A DNA stretch of 38,045 nucleotides. Source: Thermococcus profundus (lineage in GTDB: Archaea > Methanobacteriota_B > Thermococci > Thermococcales > Thermococcaceae). Below are positions 30,503-38,045 of this stretch, in pieces (the first letter of the stretch is position 1; each line of letters starts with the position of its first letter). The stretch is from contig NZ_CP014863.1 of NCBI RefSeq assembly GCF_002214585.1, forward strand, positions 1 to 38,045. Direction: 5' to 3'. The position numbers were made by a program, and so were the translations under genes. The notes under the pieces were generated by a model that saw only the letters and a program-made list of their open reading frames with translations, was not told where the DNA came from and searched no databases.

Positions 30503-31510
30503 ATGAACCCGTTCCTTTACATGGACCCTGAATCTGAAGGGAATATTAAGAAAGCCTTTGCAAATCCTGACGAGAACCAAATCTCCCTCATAAGGGAAGG
30601 ACTCAAAGAAGGAATCTACGACAAAGAATTCGGCCTCGGATACGGTTTTATGACCCACAAAAACATTCCAATCCACTTAACGTACAAAGACAAAGAGGAG
30701 GACCTCCTCGTCAAATGGATGATAACCCTCCCATACCATGCAATACCATCACAATCCATAATAGGCGAAGTCGAATTCGAAGTCAGCCCATACACTTACG
30801 GAAACAAGGTTCTAGAAGCAATTGCCCTAGGAGCGATTCTCCCCAACTTCCACACATGGGAGTTCCGCCTCAGGGCTGGGAAACTAACCGACTATTACAC
30901 GATCCCTGAAACCAACACTGAGGCCGCGGAGGTGTACCCCTTGCTGGTCCTTGACAGTAATGCTGGAGTAATGTACCGTCTCCCGTACCTCATGTCAGAG
31001 GTCATCAAGCTGGATAACATGCATTATCATGCGAAGAATGACCCATACTTTAGTCTCGATGAGGCATTCTCTATGGTGTTGCAGGCTTTTCAGAATGAGT
31101 ATCCTGTGGTTTCCAGGTTGAAGGACGATGCTAAGGCTACTGTGTTGTCTGAGTTGCTTTACACGTTTGCTATGCAGATGGCGGGGGCTGTGCTGGCTGG
31201 GTTGGTTGAGCCGGGCCCGTTCGTGAAGACTGGGTACAATGCTGAGGTTTTTGAGGACCAGTTCGTTAGGGATGTGATTGATTGGTTCTGGGGTTTGTAC
31301 AGGTATCCGTACGTGGATTGGGAGAAGCCGCCTGTTAAGGAGGTTGATGATTTGTTTGCTGATGTTGCGATTGCGGGTTTTGACACGCCGGAGACGTTTA
31401 AGAATACGGTGCTGTTTAATTTGGACGTTGGTGCTGATCAGGGGATTGTGCTTAGGGGCGATTGGGAATTCGTCAGAAAATACATCCCTGATTTTGAGAT
31501 CAAAAGATGA
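30503..31510 (+). CDS. Hypothetical protein, 335 residues, second gene of the pair
   Basis: The family is unknown. The ATG at 30503 (MNPFLYMDPES) is preferred: GGGGTG ends 7 bases before it, whereas the ATG at 30497 almost touches that site and the frame opening at 30464 runs inside the previous gene. The product is soluble mixed alpha/beta, with YPLLVLDSNAGVMYRLPYLM (about 150) resembling the strand-Pro-helix motif of its neighbours. The change in coding-strand composition is clearest here: codons end mostly in C or A before about 30950 and mostly in G or T after about 31050. A T-rich run follows the stop. Confidence 0.75.
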   Translation: MNPFLYMDPESEGNIKKAFANPDENQISLIREGLKEGIYDKEFGLGYGFMTHKNIPIHLTYKDKEEDLLVKWMITLPYHAIPSQSIIGEVEFEVSPYTYGNKVLEAIALGAILPNFHTWEFRLRAGKLTDYYTIPETNTEAAEVYPLLVLDSNAGVMYRLPYLMSEVIKLDNMHYHAKNDPYFSLDEAFSMVLQAFQNEYPVVSRLKDDAKATVLSELLYTFAMQMAGAVLAGLVEPGPFVKTGYNAEVFEDQFVRDVIDWFWGLYRYPYVDWEKPPVKEVDDLFADVAIAGFDTPETFKNTVLFNLDVGADQGIVLRGDWEFVRKYIPDFEIKR

Positions 31511-31535
31511 GTTTTTTCTGTTTTTAATCTTTGAT
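31511..31535 (+). terminator. T-rich terminator after the two-gene unit
   Basis: Directly after the stop, T runs (GTTTTTTCTGTTTTTAATC) form the usual archaeal termination signal. Confidence 0.5.
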
Positions 31536-31604
31536 AAGATTCGCGTGAAAAAGGTGACATAGGTGTGATCCCTCAATAAGCAGAAATTAAAGAGTGAGGT
31601 TATC

Positions 31605-32255
31605 ATGAATGGAATTCGATTCGTAACAATGTTCTTATTGTTCGCCCCGGTTGAGTACCTAAGCCTGTACCTTCTATCTAAAACCACATGGGGAGTTGAA
31701 ATAATCTTGATAAGCTGGGTTAGTGCTGTTGTGTTTGGAAGTGTTTTCTATTGGGCTGCTAAAAATAAGAGAAGGTACTCTGTAAAAGAAATGGCTGAAA
31801 AAATACTTGAATTCACACCGGAAAGTGCAAAGGGCACTAAACACATTAGTGGTGTAGAAGTAGTGGTCGTAAAACCCATTGATGATAACGGGTTTGCATG
31901 GGCCTCTGAAACAATCCCTCTATTAAAGGATAAACCCATACGAATAATTATTCTCCCAAGTGCAAAACTGGGTGCTTTTTTTGATGGCATAGACGGAATA
32001 TTCTTAGTGCCCTCAACAAACGATTATGAAACCTTCAGAGAGTTGATGGATGAACTCTTGATCAATGCTTTAATCAATCCTGCAAAGATTCTTGTTGTTC
32101 AGATTTCTTCAATGTTCCTTAGCTTGCTTATTGGATACTTGCTGCTAAAAAAGGGAGTTGTGACGAATCTAATACTACTAGCGGCCTTGACTGGTGTTAT
32201 TAGTGCTTGGGTTTTAATGACATTTTATCCGATAATAACACCAATTAAACGATAG
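31605..32255 (+). CDS. Membrane protein with a soluble central domain
   Basis: A 216-residue protein, ATG at 31605 behind GTGAGGT. Two hydrophobic spans at the N-terminus (about 5-25 and 30-50) and two at the C-terminus (about 163-185 and 188-210) flank a soluble domain of ~110 residues (EVVVVKPIDDNGFAWASETI, IRIIILPSAKLGAFFDG). The layout recalls HtpX/M48 membrane proteases, but there is no HExxH, so if related it is inactive; I do not assert the relation. It is the only clear membrane protein in the window and could place the unknown system at the envelope. Confidence 0.72.
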   Translation: MNGIRFVTMFLLFAPVEYLSLYLLSKTTWGVEIILISWVSAVVFGSVFYWAAKNKRRYSVKEMAEKILEFTPESAKGTKHISGVEVVVVKPIDDNGFAWASETIPLLKDKPIRIIILPSAKLGAFFDGIDGIFLVPSTNDYETFRELMDELLINALINPAKILVVQISSMFLSLLIGYLLLKKGVVTNLILLAALTGVISAWVLMTFYPIITPIKR

Positions 32256-32286
32256 CTTCCCAAATCATCTTGTTGGTGGTCTTCAA

Positions 32287-32303
32287 TGTTGGTTTTTTAC
32301 TTT
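32287..32303 (+). terminator. T-rich terminator after the membrane protein gene
   Basis: GGTTTTTTACTTTTTG lies between the convergent genes ending at 32255 and 32321. It probably ends the rightward transcript. Confidence 0.4.
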
Positions 32304-32320
32304 TTGAAAGCTCTCATTCT

Positions 32321-32896
32321 TCAAGGGCTCCTGTAAAAAGAATACTTTGCATACTTTTCGTTAATCTCAACACTCTGAACCATCCACGCATTTTTCTTCT
32401 CAGGATCCTTTACCTTAGTAATCTCCGAGGGAATCTCCACATCAAACTCCTTGTTAAACACATCAGCCAGAATCTTCAAAAGGTCCTCAAGCATGATCGC
32501 GCTAGAAGCATAAACCTCGAGACCCGCAATGGTCTCCTCACCCTGGTTCACAGTGAGGTGCGCGTAAATGTAATGACCATTGAAATAACCCCCGTAAAGG
32601 TAATGCGCGTCAATCTTACCCTCACCCAAGTAAGCAGCAACACTGTGCCCCTTAATAGTGGGGTGGTACTCTTCAATAATAGGAATATTATCAGTAGCAT
32701 ACTCTTGCTTGAATATTGTCATTGCAATGGCAGCGTTGTTGTTGAAGGTCACAATGAAACCGTCTCCTACATCAGTCATAGTGTATTTGAAAGTCTTTGT
32801 CCTGGCTAGGTGCTCAAGGTTTTGACTAACCCTCTCCTTCACCCAGGCCACTTCGGTCGGGGTTTTCCCGGGGCCAACCCATATCATTCCCGCCAT
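32321..32896 (-). CDS. Hypothetical protein of the shared-promoter group, 191 residues
   Basis: The family is unknown. The ATG at 32896 follows GGAGGGAT; the shared promoter block ends 22 bases upstream. The product begins MAGMIWVGPGKTPTEV and is rich in Tyr, His and Gly in the middle (AHYLYGGYFNGHYIYAHLTV), suggesting a beta-rich core, with a helix near IMLEDLLKILADVFNKEF. There is no membrane span. The coding strand is mainly G/T-rich. It is convergent with the membrane protein gene. Confidence 0.72.
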   Translation of the reverse strand: MAGMIWVGPGKTPTEVAWVKERVSQNLEHLARTKTFKYTMTDVGDGFIVTFNNNAAIAMTIFKQEYATDNIPIIEEYHPTIKGHSVAAYLGEGKIDAHYLYGGYFNGHYIYAHLTVNQGEETIAGLEVYASSAIMLEDLLKILADVFNKEFDVEIPSEITKVKDPEKKNAWMVQSVEINEKYAKYSFYRSP

Positions 32897-32918
32897 CTTC
32901 CTATCCCTCCATTATTAG

Positions 32919-32939
32919 TTATGTTTCTTTGGTTTAAAA
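32919..32939 (-). promoter_or_regulatory. Shared promoter block, copy 3
   Basis: On the minus strand TTTTAAAC then CAAAGAAACATAA, with C for T at one position. It drives the gene starting at 32896. Confidence 0.7.
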
Positions 32940-32999
32940 GATTTGTGGATTTTCAAGAATTAGTACCAAACCAAATCCGGCCTCTTAACCTTAAAAATA

Positions 33000-33060
33000 A
33001 GAAAAAACAAGAAATGTTTTGTTTTTTACTTTTTAGGGACTCTTCTTTCTTGTTTTTTCT
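33000..33060 (-). terminator. Perfect 15-bp inverted repeat with T runs, probable terminator
   Basis: AGAAAAAACAAGAAA (33000-33014) and TTTCTTGTTTTTTCT (33046-33060) are exact mirrors around 31 bases. Each arm gives a T run on one strand. It follows the leftward gene that ends at 33180 and precedes the promoter of the gene at 32896, so it could end the former transcript. Confidence 0.5.
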
Positions 33061-33179
33061 ATTTAGTTCTATCTCCCCTTAGCAGAATTATCACGGATTC
33101 TTTCTTGACTTCGGCCTTGGTGTAATTCATTGTATTTAGGTGGAATTTCAAAAAGAAATTAGGGAGTGCAGCAGTTAAA

Positions 33180-34241
33180 TTAAACCATAACTACCGGCAA
33201 GTTCTTGAATTCAGGGTTAACCTGCGAGAGAATCCCAACCAAACGACGAGGGATGATAATCTTATCCTGGCTCCCAGTCTCCTTCCACTCGACGTACAAC
33301 GTCACGTACATCTCCCCGTTAAGGGAGAAGAGCTCAGCATGCTTCCACTTAAGATTCCCCTCAAAATACTCAACCTTGCCCATATTCTCACGTGCTAAGT
33401 ATCCCTTCAAATGTGCTAGATCAATTATGGACACGCCAGTCGCGTCCTTCGTAACACTGGAGAAAGAAGTAACCACCTCGTCAACCTCATAATTCAATAT
33501 TAACTCGTCCCCCTTCGGGAAAGGCTTAACATCCTTTGCTTTTATTGAAACCTTGCCATAAATGTTTATGCTCTTTTCCTCGGTTTCCACGTAGATCTTG
33601 TAAATGGTAACCTTAGGGAAGGGTTTTTCCACGATTAACCGTTCGATTATGGGTTTGTTTTTCTTTGGAGAGTATCCTGGGAGTACTTTTGGAGTTATCC
33701 AATCGTAGTTGAGGCGGCTCCACTCAGCTATCGCGGGTTTTTTCTTGATTTTATTTGGGACGATGAATGTCCCTGTGGAATCATCTACGAAGTAGAAGCG
33801 CTTGTTTTCTATTAAGTGTGCGAAGTATTGCTTGGCAAATTCTTTGGTCCAGGCTCCGGCGTTGATCATGCTTAGGACGGTGCGGGCTTGTTTTTCGGTG
33901 AGGAAGTTGAGGCCCTTGACTTGGGGGCACTGGTTACAGTTTTTGATTAGGAGTCCTGCTGTTGCTACGGCGAATAATTCCTCGTATGGTGAGTGGGTGC
34001 GGTAGATTCTTATTTCAGTGGGGGTGTCGTAGGTGTTCGTTTCGGTGAGGGGCAATTGGAGGAGGGCTTTTGCTGGCCCTTCTTTGCTGAATGTTTTGAT
34101 GGTTTCGGGGCAGAATAAGATCTCCTTGGATGCGTTAGGATAAATCAGTTCAATTTTAGGGAGGTACACAGCCTCCTTTTTGATTTTTACAAAGTTATCC
34201 AGAGTCCTGATCTTGTGATCAAAAGTTTTCACCGTTACCAT
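33180..34241 (-). CDS. Hypothetical protein of the shared-promoter group, 353 residues
   Basis: The family is unknown. The ATG at 34241 lies 20 bases below the promoter block; GTGATGG is a possible ribosome binding site. There are several strand-Pro-helix units: KEAVYLPKIELIYPN with EILFCPETIKTF near the N-terminus, and QDKIIIPRRLVGIL at the C-terminus. A region with NCNQCPQ (about 100) has two cysteines only. It is mostly beta-rich and lysine-rich. The coding strand is A/C-rich in the 5' half and G/T-rich in the 3' half, switching near 33590. Confidence 0.75.
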   Translation of the reverse strand: MVTVKTFDHKIRTLDNFVKIKKEAVYLPKIELIYPNASKEILFCPETIKTFSKEGPAKALLQLPLTETNTYDTPTEIRIYRTHSPYEELFAVATAGLLIKNCNQCPQVKGLNFLTEKQARTVLSMINAGAWTKEFAKQYFAHLIENKRFYFVDDSTGTFIVPNKIKKKPAIAEWSRLNYDWITPKVLPGYSPKKNKPIIERLIVEKPFPKVTIYKIYVETEEKSINIYGKVSIKAKDVKPFPKGDELILNYEVDEVVTSFSSVTKDATGVSIIDLAHLKGYLARENMGKVEYFEGNLKWKHAELFSLNGEMYVTLYVEWKETGSQDKIIIPRRLVGILSQVNPEFKNLPVVMV

Positions 34242-34260
34242 GTGCCATCACAATATTGCT

Positions 34261-34282
34261 TTTATGTTCCTTTAGTTTAAAT
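34261..34282 (-). promoter_or_regulatory. Shared promoter block, copy 4
   Basis: On the minus strand ATTTAAAC then TAAAGGAACATAAA, one base (G for A) different from copy 1 in the conserved tail. It drives the gene starting at 34241. Confidence 0.7.
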
Positions 34283-34350
34283 AGATTTTTCTTAGGATAG
34301 CAAGATCTAACATCTCAGCTCTGAATGAGAATTTTGAAGAAAAACTGCAA

Positions 34351-35424
34351 TTAACTCAAAGCCTTGTGGAGAATAAACTTGACTTCTTCCTTTGACAAAC
34401 CCACGTTGTTCTCGTTCGTGAGAAGGTCAAAAGACGCCCTCAATCCCTCAACAGGGTGCAAGCCAAGCTTCACAAGCTCCCACGTCGGAGTCAAGATGAT
34501 AGTACTCGCAGTCACAGTACTAAGGCGTTTCTCAACCTCCCTCCTCAAAAACTCAAGATCCGCATCACTCAAACTACTTGGGTCAATACCCCCAAAATCC
34601 CTCTTCAAACCCCTACCAATCAACTCCAAATTACTCATCCCGTCCTGAACCACCTTCTCAAAGACCGCCGCCACGCTGCCCACAGTCACATTGTCCAGCG
34701 GGAAGAACCCCCACCGCGAAGCAACAGGTTGAACCCTCTTCCTCAAGAACTCCTCTGCCTCCCCAGATGATAGTTTAGTAGCGTAACTCACGTAACCAAC
34801 ATGGAAAAGCGTCATGCTTCCATCTGGATGCCTGATGAAGTAGTCAGCGTTGTCTCCCGCCATGTGAAGTCCAGCATAAAAATCCCACTTCGGGAGCGGC
34901 CTTGGTAAAACGGGTACTGGTTTAATCTTCCCTACTTTGATGTTTTTTATTGCCTCGGAGATTGCATTAAAGTAGGTTTCATCCTCTTTGGATCTCGTGT
35001 AAGTGCGGACTTTGTTTTCAAAGCCGTGGTATCTTGCGAGGTCCATGAAAAGTGCTGGTAATTGGGCCCCAACTGCTATTCCTGCCGTGCCGTGTTTGGA
35101 GTCGAGGATTTTCTTTATTTCAATGGGCTTTTCTTCGAGGTTCGGTATGGTTTCAATGTGGGGCTTGAAGATGTTGTAAACGCTGTTGTTGGCTACACCA
35201 TTCAGGAGTTCTAGCATGATTTTGTATTCTCTCACTATTTGGGGGGTGACTTCGGCTATTTTGGTTTCTCCTTTGTTCGTGAAGCCTGTGAGTTGGGTGG
35301 GGGCGAGTTTTAGGACTTGGGGGTAGGGTGTGTAAGAGTACACCCAGGCGCCTTCGGTGGTTATGATGTACGCCATTATTGTGTGTGTTCCGAGTTTTGT
35401 GTATCCTATTAACGGGTTTGGCAT
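34351..35424 (-). CDS. Hypothetical protein of the shared-promoter group, 357 residues
   Basis: The family is unknown. The ATG at 35424 (MPNPLIGYTKLG) is chosen since GGGGATCA lies just before it; the ATG at 35439 is five codons upstream and overlaps that site. The N-terminal third is beta-rich with many aromatics (AYIITTEGAWVYSYTPYPQV); the rest is helical, with a Pro-rich stretch (PVPVLPRPLPKWDFYAG) near residue 195. The coding strand is A/C-rich then G/T-rich, changing near 34950. There is no membrane span or metal site. Confidence 0.75.
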   Translation of the reverse strand: MPNPLIGYTKLGTHTIMAYIITTEGAWVYSYTPYPQVLKLAPTQLTGFTNKGETKIAEVTPQIVREYKIMLELLNGVANNSVYNIFKPHIETIPNLEEKPIEIKKILDSKHGTAGIAVGAQLPALFMDLARYHGFENKVRTYTRSKEDETYFNAISEAIKNIKVGKIKPVPVLPRPLPKWDFYAGLHMAGDNADYFIRHPDGSMTLFHVGYVSYATKLSSGEAEEFLRKRVQPVASRWGFFPLDNVTVGSVAAVFEKVVQDGMSNLELIGRGLKRDFGGIDPSSLSDADLEFLRREVEKRLSTVTASTIILTPTWELVKLGLHPVEGLRASFDLLTNENNVGLSKEEVKFILHKALS

Positions 35425-35440
35425 TGTGATCCCCAACATA

Positions 35441-35462
35441 TTTATGTTTCTTTAGTTTAAAA
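35441..35462 (-). promoter_or_regulatory. Shared promoter block, copy 5
   Basis: On the minus strand TTTTAAAC then TAAAGAAACATAAA, identical to copies 1 and 2. It is 17 bases above the ATG at 35424. Confidence 0.72.
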
Positions 35463-35603
35463 GATTTGTTAAAAATGCCTGTTCATTTTTATTAAAGGTA
35501 GTGTGAAAGTCTTCTGTGGTCTAATTATGTTTTTCCGACTTTCCCCGCCTTAGACGGTGCGGTTTTTGGAGGGAAAATGTGATTGTGGAAAATTTCACAA
35601 AAT

Positions 35604-35622
35604 TTTTAAACCAAATAAACAG
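35604..35622 (+). promoter_or_regulatory. Shared promoter block, divergent copy 6
   Basis: TTTTAAACCAAATAAACAG differs from the consensus in the tail (AAATAAACAG for AAAGAAACAT). It lies 33 bases before the ATG at 35655, so it probably is that gene's promoter. Confidence 0.55.
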
Positions 35623-35654
35623 AGAATAGTGGAGATGTAGTTGGGGGTTGTACT

Positions 35655-36572
35655 ATGATAATCCGGATACTACCATATGTTAAAAGTTATGATTACAATA
35701 TTGCCAAGATTCACTTTAATTACTCCGAGAACTACTTAATGCCGAAACTTTTTCTTCCTAAATCATTTGTTGAATCCCTGTCATTTCCGCTCGTTGAGTT
35801 GTGGATAACTGACTACACGACTCTTCACATTAAATCTATTAGCCCTAAGGACGAAATTGCTCCAATTGGCCTTGTGGTTAATATCGAAAAAAGGTACATT
35901 AGCGCATCATCACTCGTTAACTTTTACATTCATCAGTTGGAGATTTCGCCTAAAACAATCATATCCCAACTCAGAAACGGAGAATTTCCAAAGCGTATGA
36001 CCCTTCCTCTCAGAGACAATGATAGCGGGGATAGTGAGCTCCTTGTTAGTACAGAACCATTACTCAGGGAACTCTCCAAAATTCGGCAGGGGAAACTCTT
36101 TATTAAGAACTCCCTGATATTCCCCTCACTAAACATTAAAGAGAATACTTGTCTTTATTTCTACAAAAGAAAAAATAAGCGGGTACTTTTCAAAACATTA
36201 CTGCCATGGTTGAAACCTGGCACTCAAATTATTTATCTCTTAGTGGATAAATCCTCAAATTATCTAATAATAGCAAAACGGCCTCTAAAATATCTACAAG
36301 GGTTAGGGGAGCTTGAGCCGATTGGTTCTTTAGAGTCTAAGGTGCCTGAAGGGACCATAAACTTTCTAAAAGACTGCTTACGGGATCTACCAATCCTAAT
36401 TAAGCAGCTTGATTGCGAAGGTATCCCTAAAAACCCTAGAAAGATCAACGAGATGATACTAAGAAAAATAAAAGAAAACAAAAAGGTCTGCATGCCTCTT
36501 GTTGAGGCTCAGAGAGAGTACATTGTTGTAGACATGACTCCACTAAAGAAGTTCCTAAAGGAGGTTTGTTAA
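35655..36572 (+). CDS. Hypothetical protein of the shared-promoter group, 305 residues
   Basis: The family is unknown. The ATG at 35655 follows GGGGGTTGT. It holds an apparent internal repeat: KLFLPKSFVESL near the N-terminus, RMTLPLRDNDSGDSELLV followed by STEPLLREL in the middle, and KVCMPLVEAQREYIVVDM followed by TPLKKFL at the end. The last unit matches the neighbour's PARIPLAEVP and IRVDMSNLVDRL. A lysine-rich central part (FYKRKNKRVLFKTL) may bind nucleic acid. The stop is one base before the next ATG, so the two genes form an operon. Confidence 0.75.
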   Translation: MIIRILPYVKSYDYNIAKIHFNYSENYLMPKLFLPKSFVESLSFPLVELWITDYTTLHIKSISPKDEIAPIGLVVNIEKRYISASSLVNFYIHQLEISPKTIISQLRNGEFPKRMTLPLRDNDSGDSELLVSTEPLLRELSKIRQGKLFIKNSLIFPSLNIKENTCLYFYKRKNKRVLFKTLLPWLKPGTQIIYLLVDKSSNYLIIAKRPLKYLQGLGELEPIGSLESKVPEGTINFLKDCLRDLPILIKQLDCEGIPKNPRKINEMILRKIKENKKVCMPLVEAQREYIVVDMTPLKKFLKEVC

Positions 36573-36573
36573 T

Positions 36574-37302
36574 ATGGAAGAGTTTGGACCTTTCCCCGCC
36601 TGGGTCAGGGGGATAATATTTAGAAACCGCACCAGCAAAAAAACAACCGAAAAAGTGAGAATCTTTATGGAAATGCCCCTCATTGCGATCAACCTACTCG
36701 AAGACAAAAACACTAACCCTCACAAGGTAATAGAAGAATTCATCAAAGAATACTCCCACCCCAGAGGAAAAAGGCTCAAGGACCTCTCAAAACTAAAACT
36801 CCCCTACGTCAAAGAATTCTATGACTTCAAAACAAAAACTGCAATATTCGTCCCTGTATGGGCTGAAAAACAACCATCAGACGCCTTTAAGATTAGGCCG
36901 CCCCTCAGAAAAGTCAAGATAACCATCAACAATACTCCAGTTACCGTCCCGCTAGTGATGATTGACATAACGAATATGACAAAATCCCTCTTGACTTTCC
37001 ACCTTGATTTCCTACCCTCGGGCGAAGTACTAAAATGGGTTTTGCTTCAGATTATGTCTTCGATGATTACGGATGAGGAGGAGCCTCCTGCGAGGATACC
37101 TTTGGCGGAGGTTCCACTGGTGGTTTGTCCCGAGGAAAATAAGATTCGTGTGGATATGTCTAATTTGGTGGATCGCCTTGGGGAGATTTTGTCTCCTGAG
37201 AATACTGAGGGGACGCCGATTGATGAGTACAGGGTTTCCATTGAGGACCTGTTGAAAGATGAAGCACTAATTCAGCAACTCAAAAAAGAGGCAGGCCTTT
37301 AG
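36574..37302 (+). CDS. Hypothetical protein, 242 residues, second gene of the pair
   Basis: The family is unknown. The ATG at 36574 follows AAAGGAGG inside the end of the previous gene. Segments VKITINNTPVTVPLVMID and PPARIPLAEVPLVVCPEE with IRVDMSNLVDRLGEIL resemble the repeated unit of the preceding protein, so the pair may be distant relatives or partners. The coding strand is strongly A/C-rich up to about 36980 and G/T-rich after about 37020. There is no membrane or metal motif. Confidence 0.74.
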   Translation: MEEFGPFPAWVRGIIFRNRTSKKTTEKVRIFMEMPLIAINLLEDKNTNPHKVIEEFIKEYSHPRGKRLKDLSKLKLPYVKEFYDFKTKTAIFVPVWAEKQPSDAFKIRPPLRKVKITINNTPVTVPLVMIDITNMTKSLLTFHLDFLPSGEVLKWVLLQIMSSMITDEEEPPARIPLAEVPLVVCPEENKIRVDMSNLVDRLGEILSPENTEGTPIDEYRVSIEDLLKDEALIQQLKKEAGL

Positions 37303-37364
37303 CTATTATTTTTAATAATGATTTTGTAATATTCCTACATTTTCTACATTAAAAACTAGATATT

Positions 37365-37811
37365 TCAGATTGTTTTATTGGCCACACTGCTTTTTATGGC
37401 CTTAACAACTAATTTCATTATCGTATTAAGTGGATCTTTCGCCTCCTCCACACTGGAAACATAATGCACGCCCGTATTGTTAACTACCCCCGAGAACACA
37501 GCCCTCTCATCCCGAACAGAATAAACTATGTACAACCACACTGGAACAGGGATCGTAGTGTATTTCCCTTCCACACTCACACTAACCTTTTGAGTGCCCG
37601 TAAGCAAGTACTTCTCAAAACCCCTCTCTTCCCCAATAGAGTACAAGTAAAAATTGGACGGGTTAATTATCACACCATCTATTGAGTACACCTTTGTAAT
37701 TACCGTGTTTGATACTCCGTCAGAGGGCTTCAATACTGGTGAAAAGTGGCCATTAGCCATAAGGTTCTTCGCCGGCTTGTGAGGAGAGACGTGTTTTGTA
37801 ACGAACTTCAT
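37365..37811 (-). CDS. Hypothetical protein of the shared-promoter group, 148 residues
   Basis: The family is unknown. The ATG at 37811 (MKFVTKHVSP) is preferred over the ATG at 37829 because GGGTGAT lies just before it. The product is beta-rich (NTVITKVYSIDGVIINPSNF, YTTIPVPVWLYIVYSV), ending in a helix (LNTIMKLVVKAIKSSV). There is no clear signal peptide. The coding strand is G/T-rich. The shared promoter block lies 34 bases upstream. It converges on the gene ending at 37302. Confidence 0.72.
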   Translation of the reverse strand: MKFVTKHVSPHKPAKNLMANGHFSPVLKPSDGVSNTVITKVYSIDGVIINPSNFYLYSIGEERGFEKYLLTGTQKVSVSVEGKYTTIPVPVWLYIVYSVRDERAVFSGVVNNTGVHYVSSVEEAKDPLNTIMKLVVKAIKSSVANKTI

Positions 37812-37844
37812 CCTAATCACCCTTTCCATTTTTCCTATTATTGT

Positions 37845-37866
37845 CTATGTTTCTTTGGTTTAAAAA
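37845..37866 (-). promoter_or_regulatory. Shared promoter block, copy 7
   Basis: On the minus strand TTTTTAAAC then CAAAGAAACATAG, the same C variant as copy 3. It drives the gene starting at 37811. Confidence 0.7.
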
Positions 37867-38033
37867 GCTTTCGTACATTTTTAGGAAATTAAATAAAAAA
37901 TAAAGTGAATTATTGTCTGTTTTTTGGAATTTGGCTTTTATTAAGGTTGGAATACTTCTGTAAGTCTTCCTTAAGCTGGAATAGGTTAATTTTAGAGGAG
38001 ACTATTTATGCTCCTTTTCATTGCAATCAGACA

Positions 38034-38045
38034 ATACTATTTTAA
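38034..38045 (+). promoter_or_regulatory. Possible TATA box at the right edge
   Basis: ATACTATTTTAA ends the window. If the molecule is circular this would lie about 55-65 bases before the ATG at 56, with the RNA starting near base 20. There is no other candidate promoter for the first gene within the window. Confidence 0.3.

Noticed and set aside
31605-32255. M48/HtpX-like protease
   Set aside because: The membrane layout is reminiscent, but no HExxH or other zinc ligand pattern is present; kept as an unknown membrane protein.

Overview
The window reads as a hyperthermophilic archaeal extrachromosomal element of the Thermococcales (Thermococcus/Pyrococcus) type. Signs are GGAGGTGA-like ribosome binding sites, archaeal TATA boxes, an Orc1/Cdc6 initiator with an AT-rich origin, a PrimPol plus SF1 helicase pair like that described for the Thermococcus plasmid pTN2, and close relatives of Thermococcales chromosomal families (PCNA, DUF365). 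I see no integrase, tRNA gene or rRNA. The right edge carries a TATA-like run that would serve the first gene if the ends join, so the window may be a whole circular plasmid; this is inference.

Layout. 1-1488: two overlapping unknown genes. 2048-6763: replication operon (small protein, PrimPol, SF1 helicase). 6896-18411: a defence-type island with an Eco57I-like adenine methyltransferase gene broken by an internal inversion, a 601-residue unknown protein, a 222-residue helical protein that appears to start at ATT, an AbiEi/AbiEii toxin-antitoxin pair with its own operator, and a PLD-nuclease/SNF2-helicase fusion. 18479-19398: a DUF365 protein and a single-domain (half-length) PCNA. 19424-22375: winged-helix regulators, a zinc-finger-like protein and a second regulator/nucleotidyltransferase pair. 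22376-22885: gene-free, with strong palindromes. 22886-25692: unknown gene, Orc1/Cdc6 and an origin with ORB-like repeats. 25693-37811: about a dozen genes I cannot name, two of them HTH or coiled-coil regulators.

How it may work. PrimPol, helicase, half-PCNA and Orc1/Cdc6 would handle replication. The methyltransferase, PLD-helicase and unknown partners would form a restriction-like anti-invader system, at present possibly switched off or altered by the inversion. AbiE and the second nucleotidyltransferase pair would stabilise the element or abort infection. The right half looks like a coordinated regulon: at least six genes share a promoter block TTTAAACYAAAGRAACATA, several of their products share a short strand-helix motif, and the longer genes switch from A/C-rich to G/T-rich coding strand part way along.

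Most valuable observations: the 769-bp in-frame-restorable inversion in the methyltransferase gene, the half-PCNA, the shared promoter block with its unknown gene family, the 135-bp hairpin at 28583-28717 behind a TATA box, and the hidden ATT-start gene.
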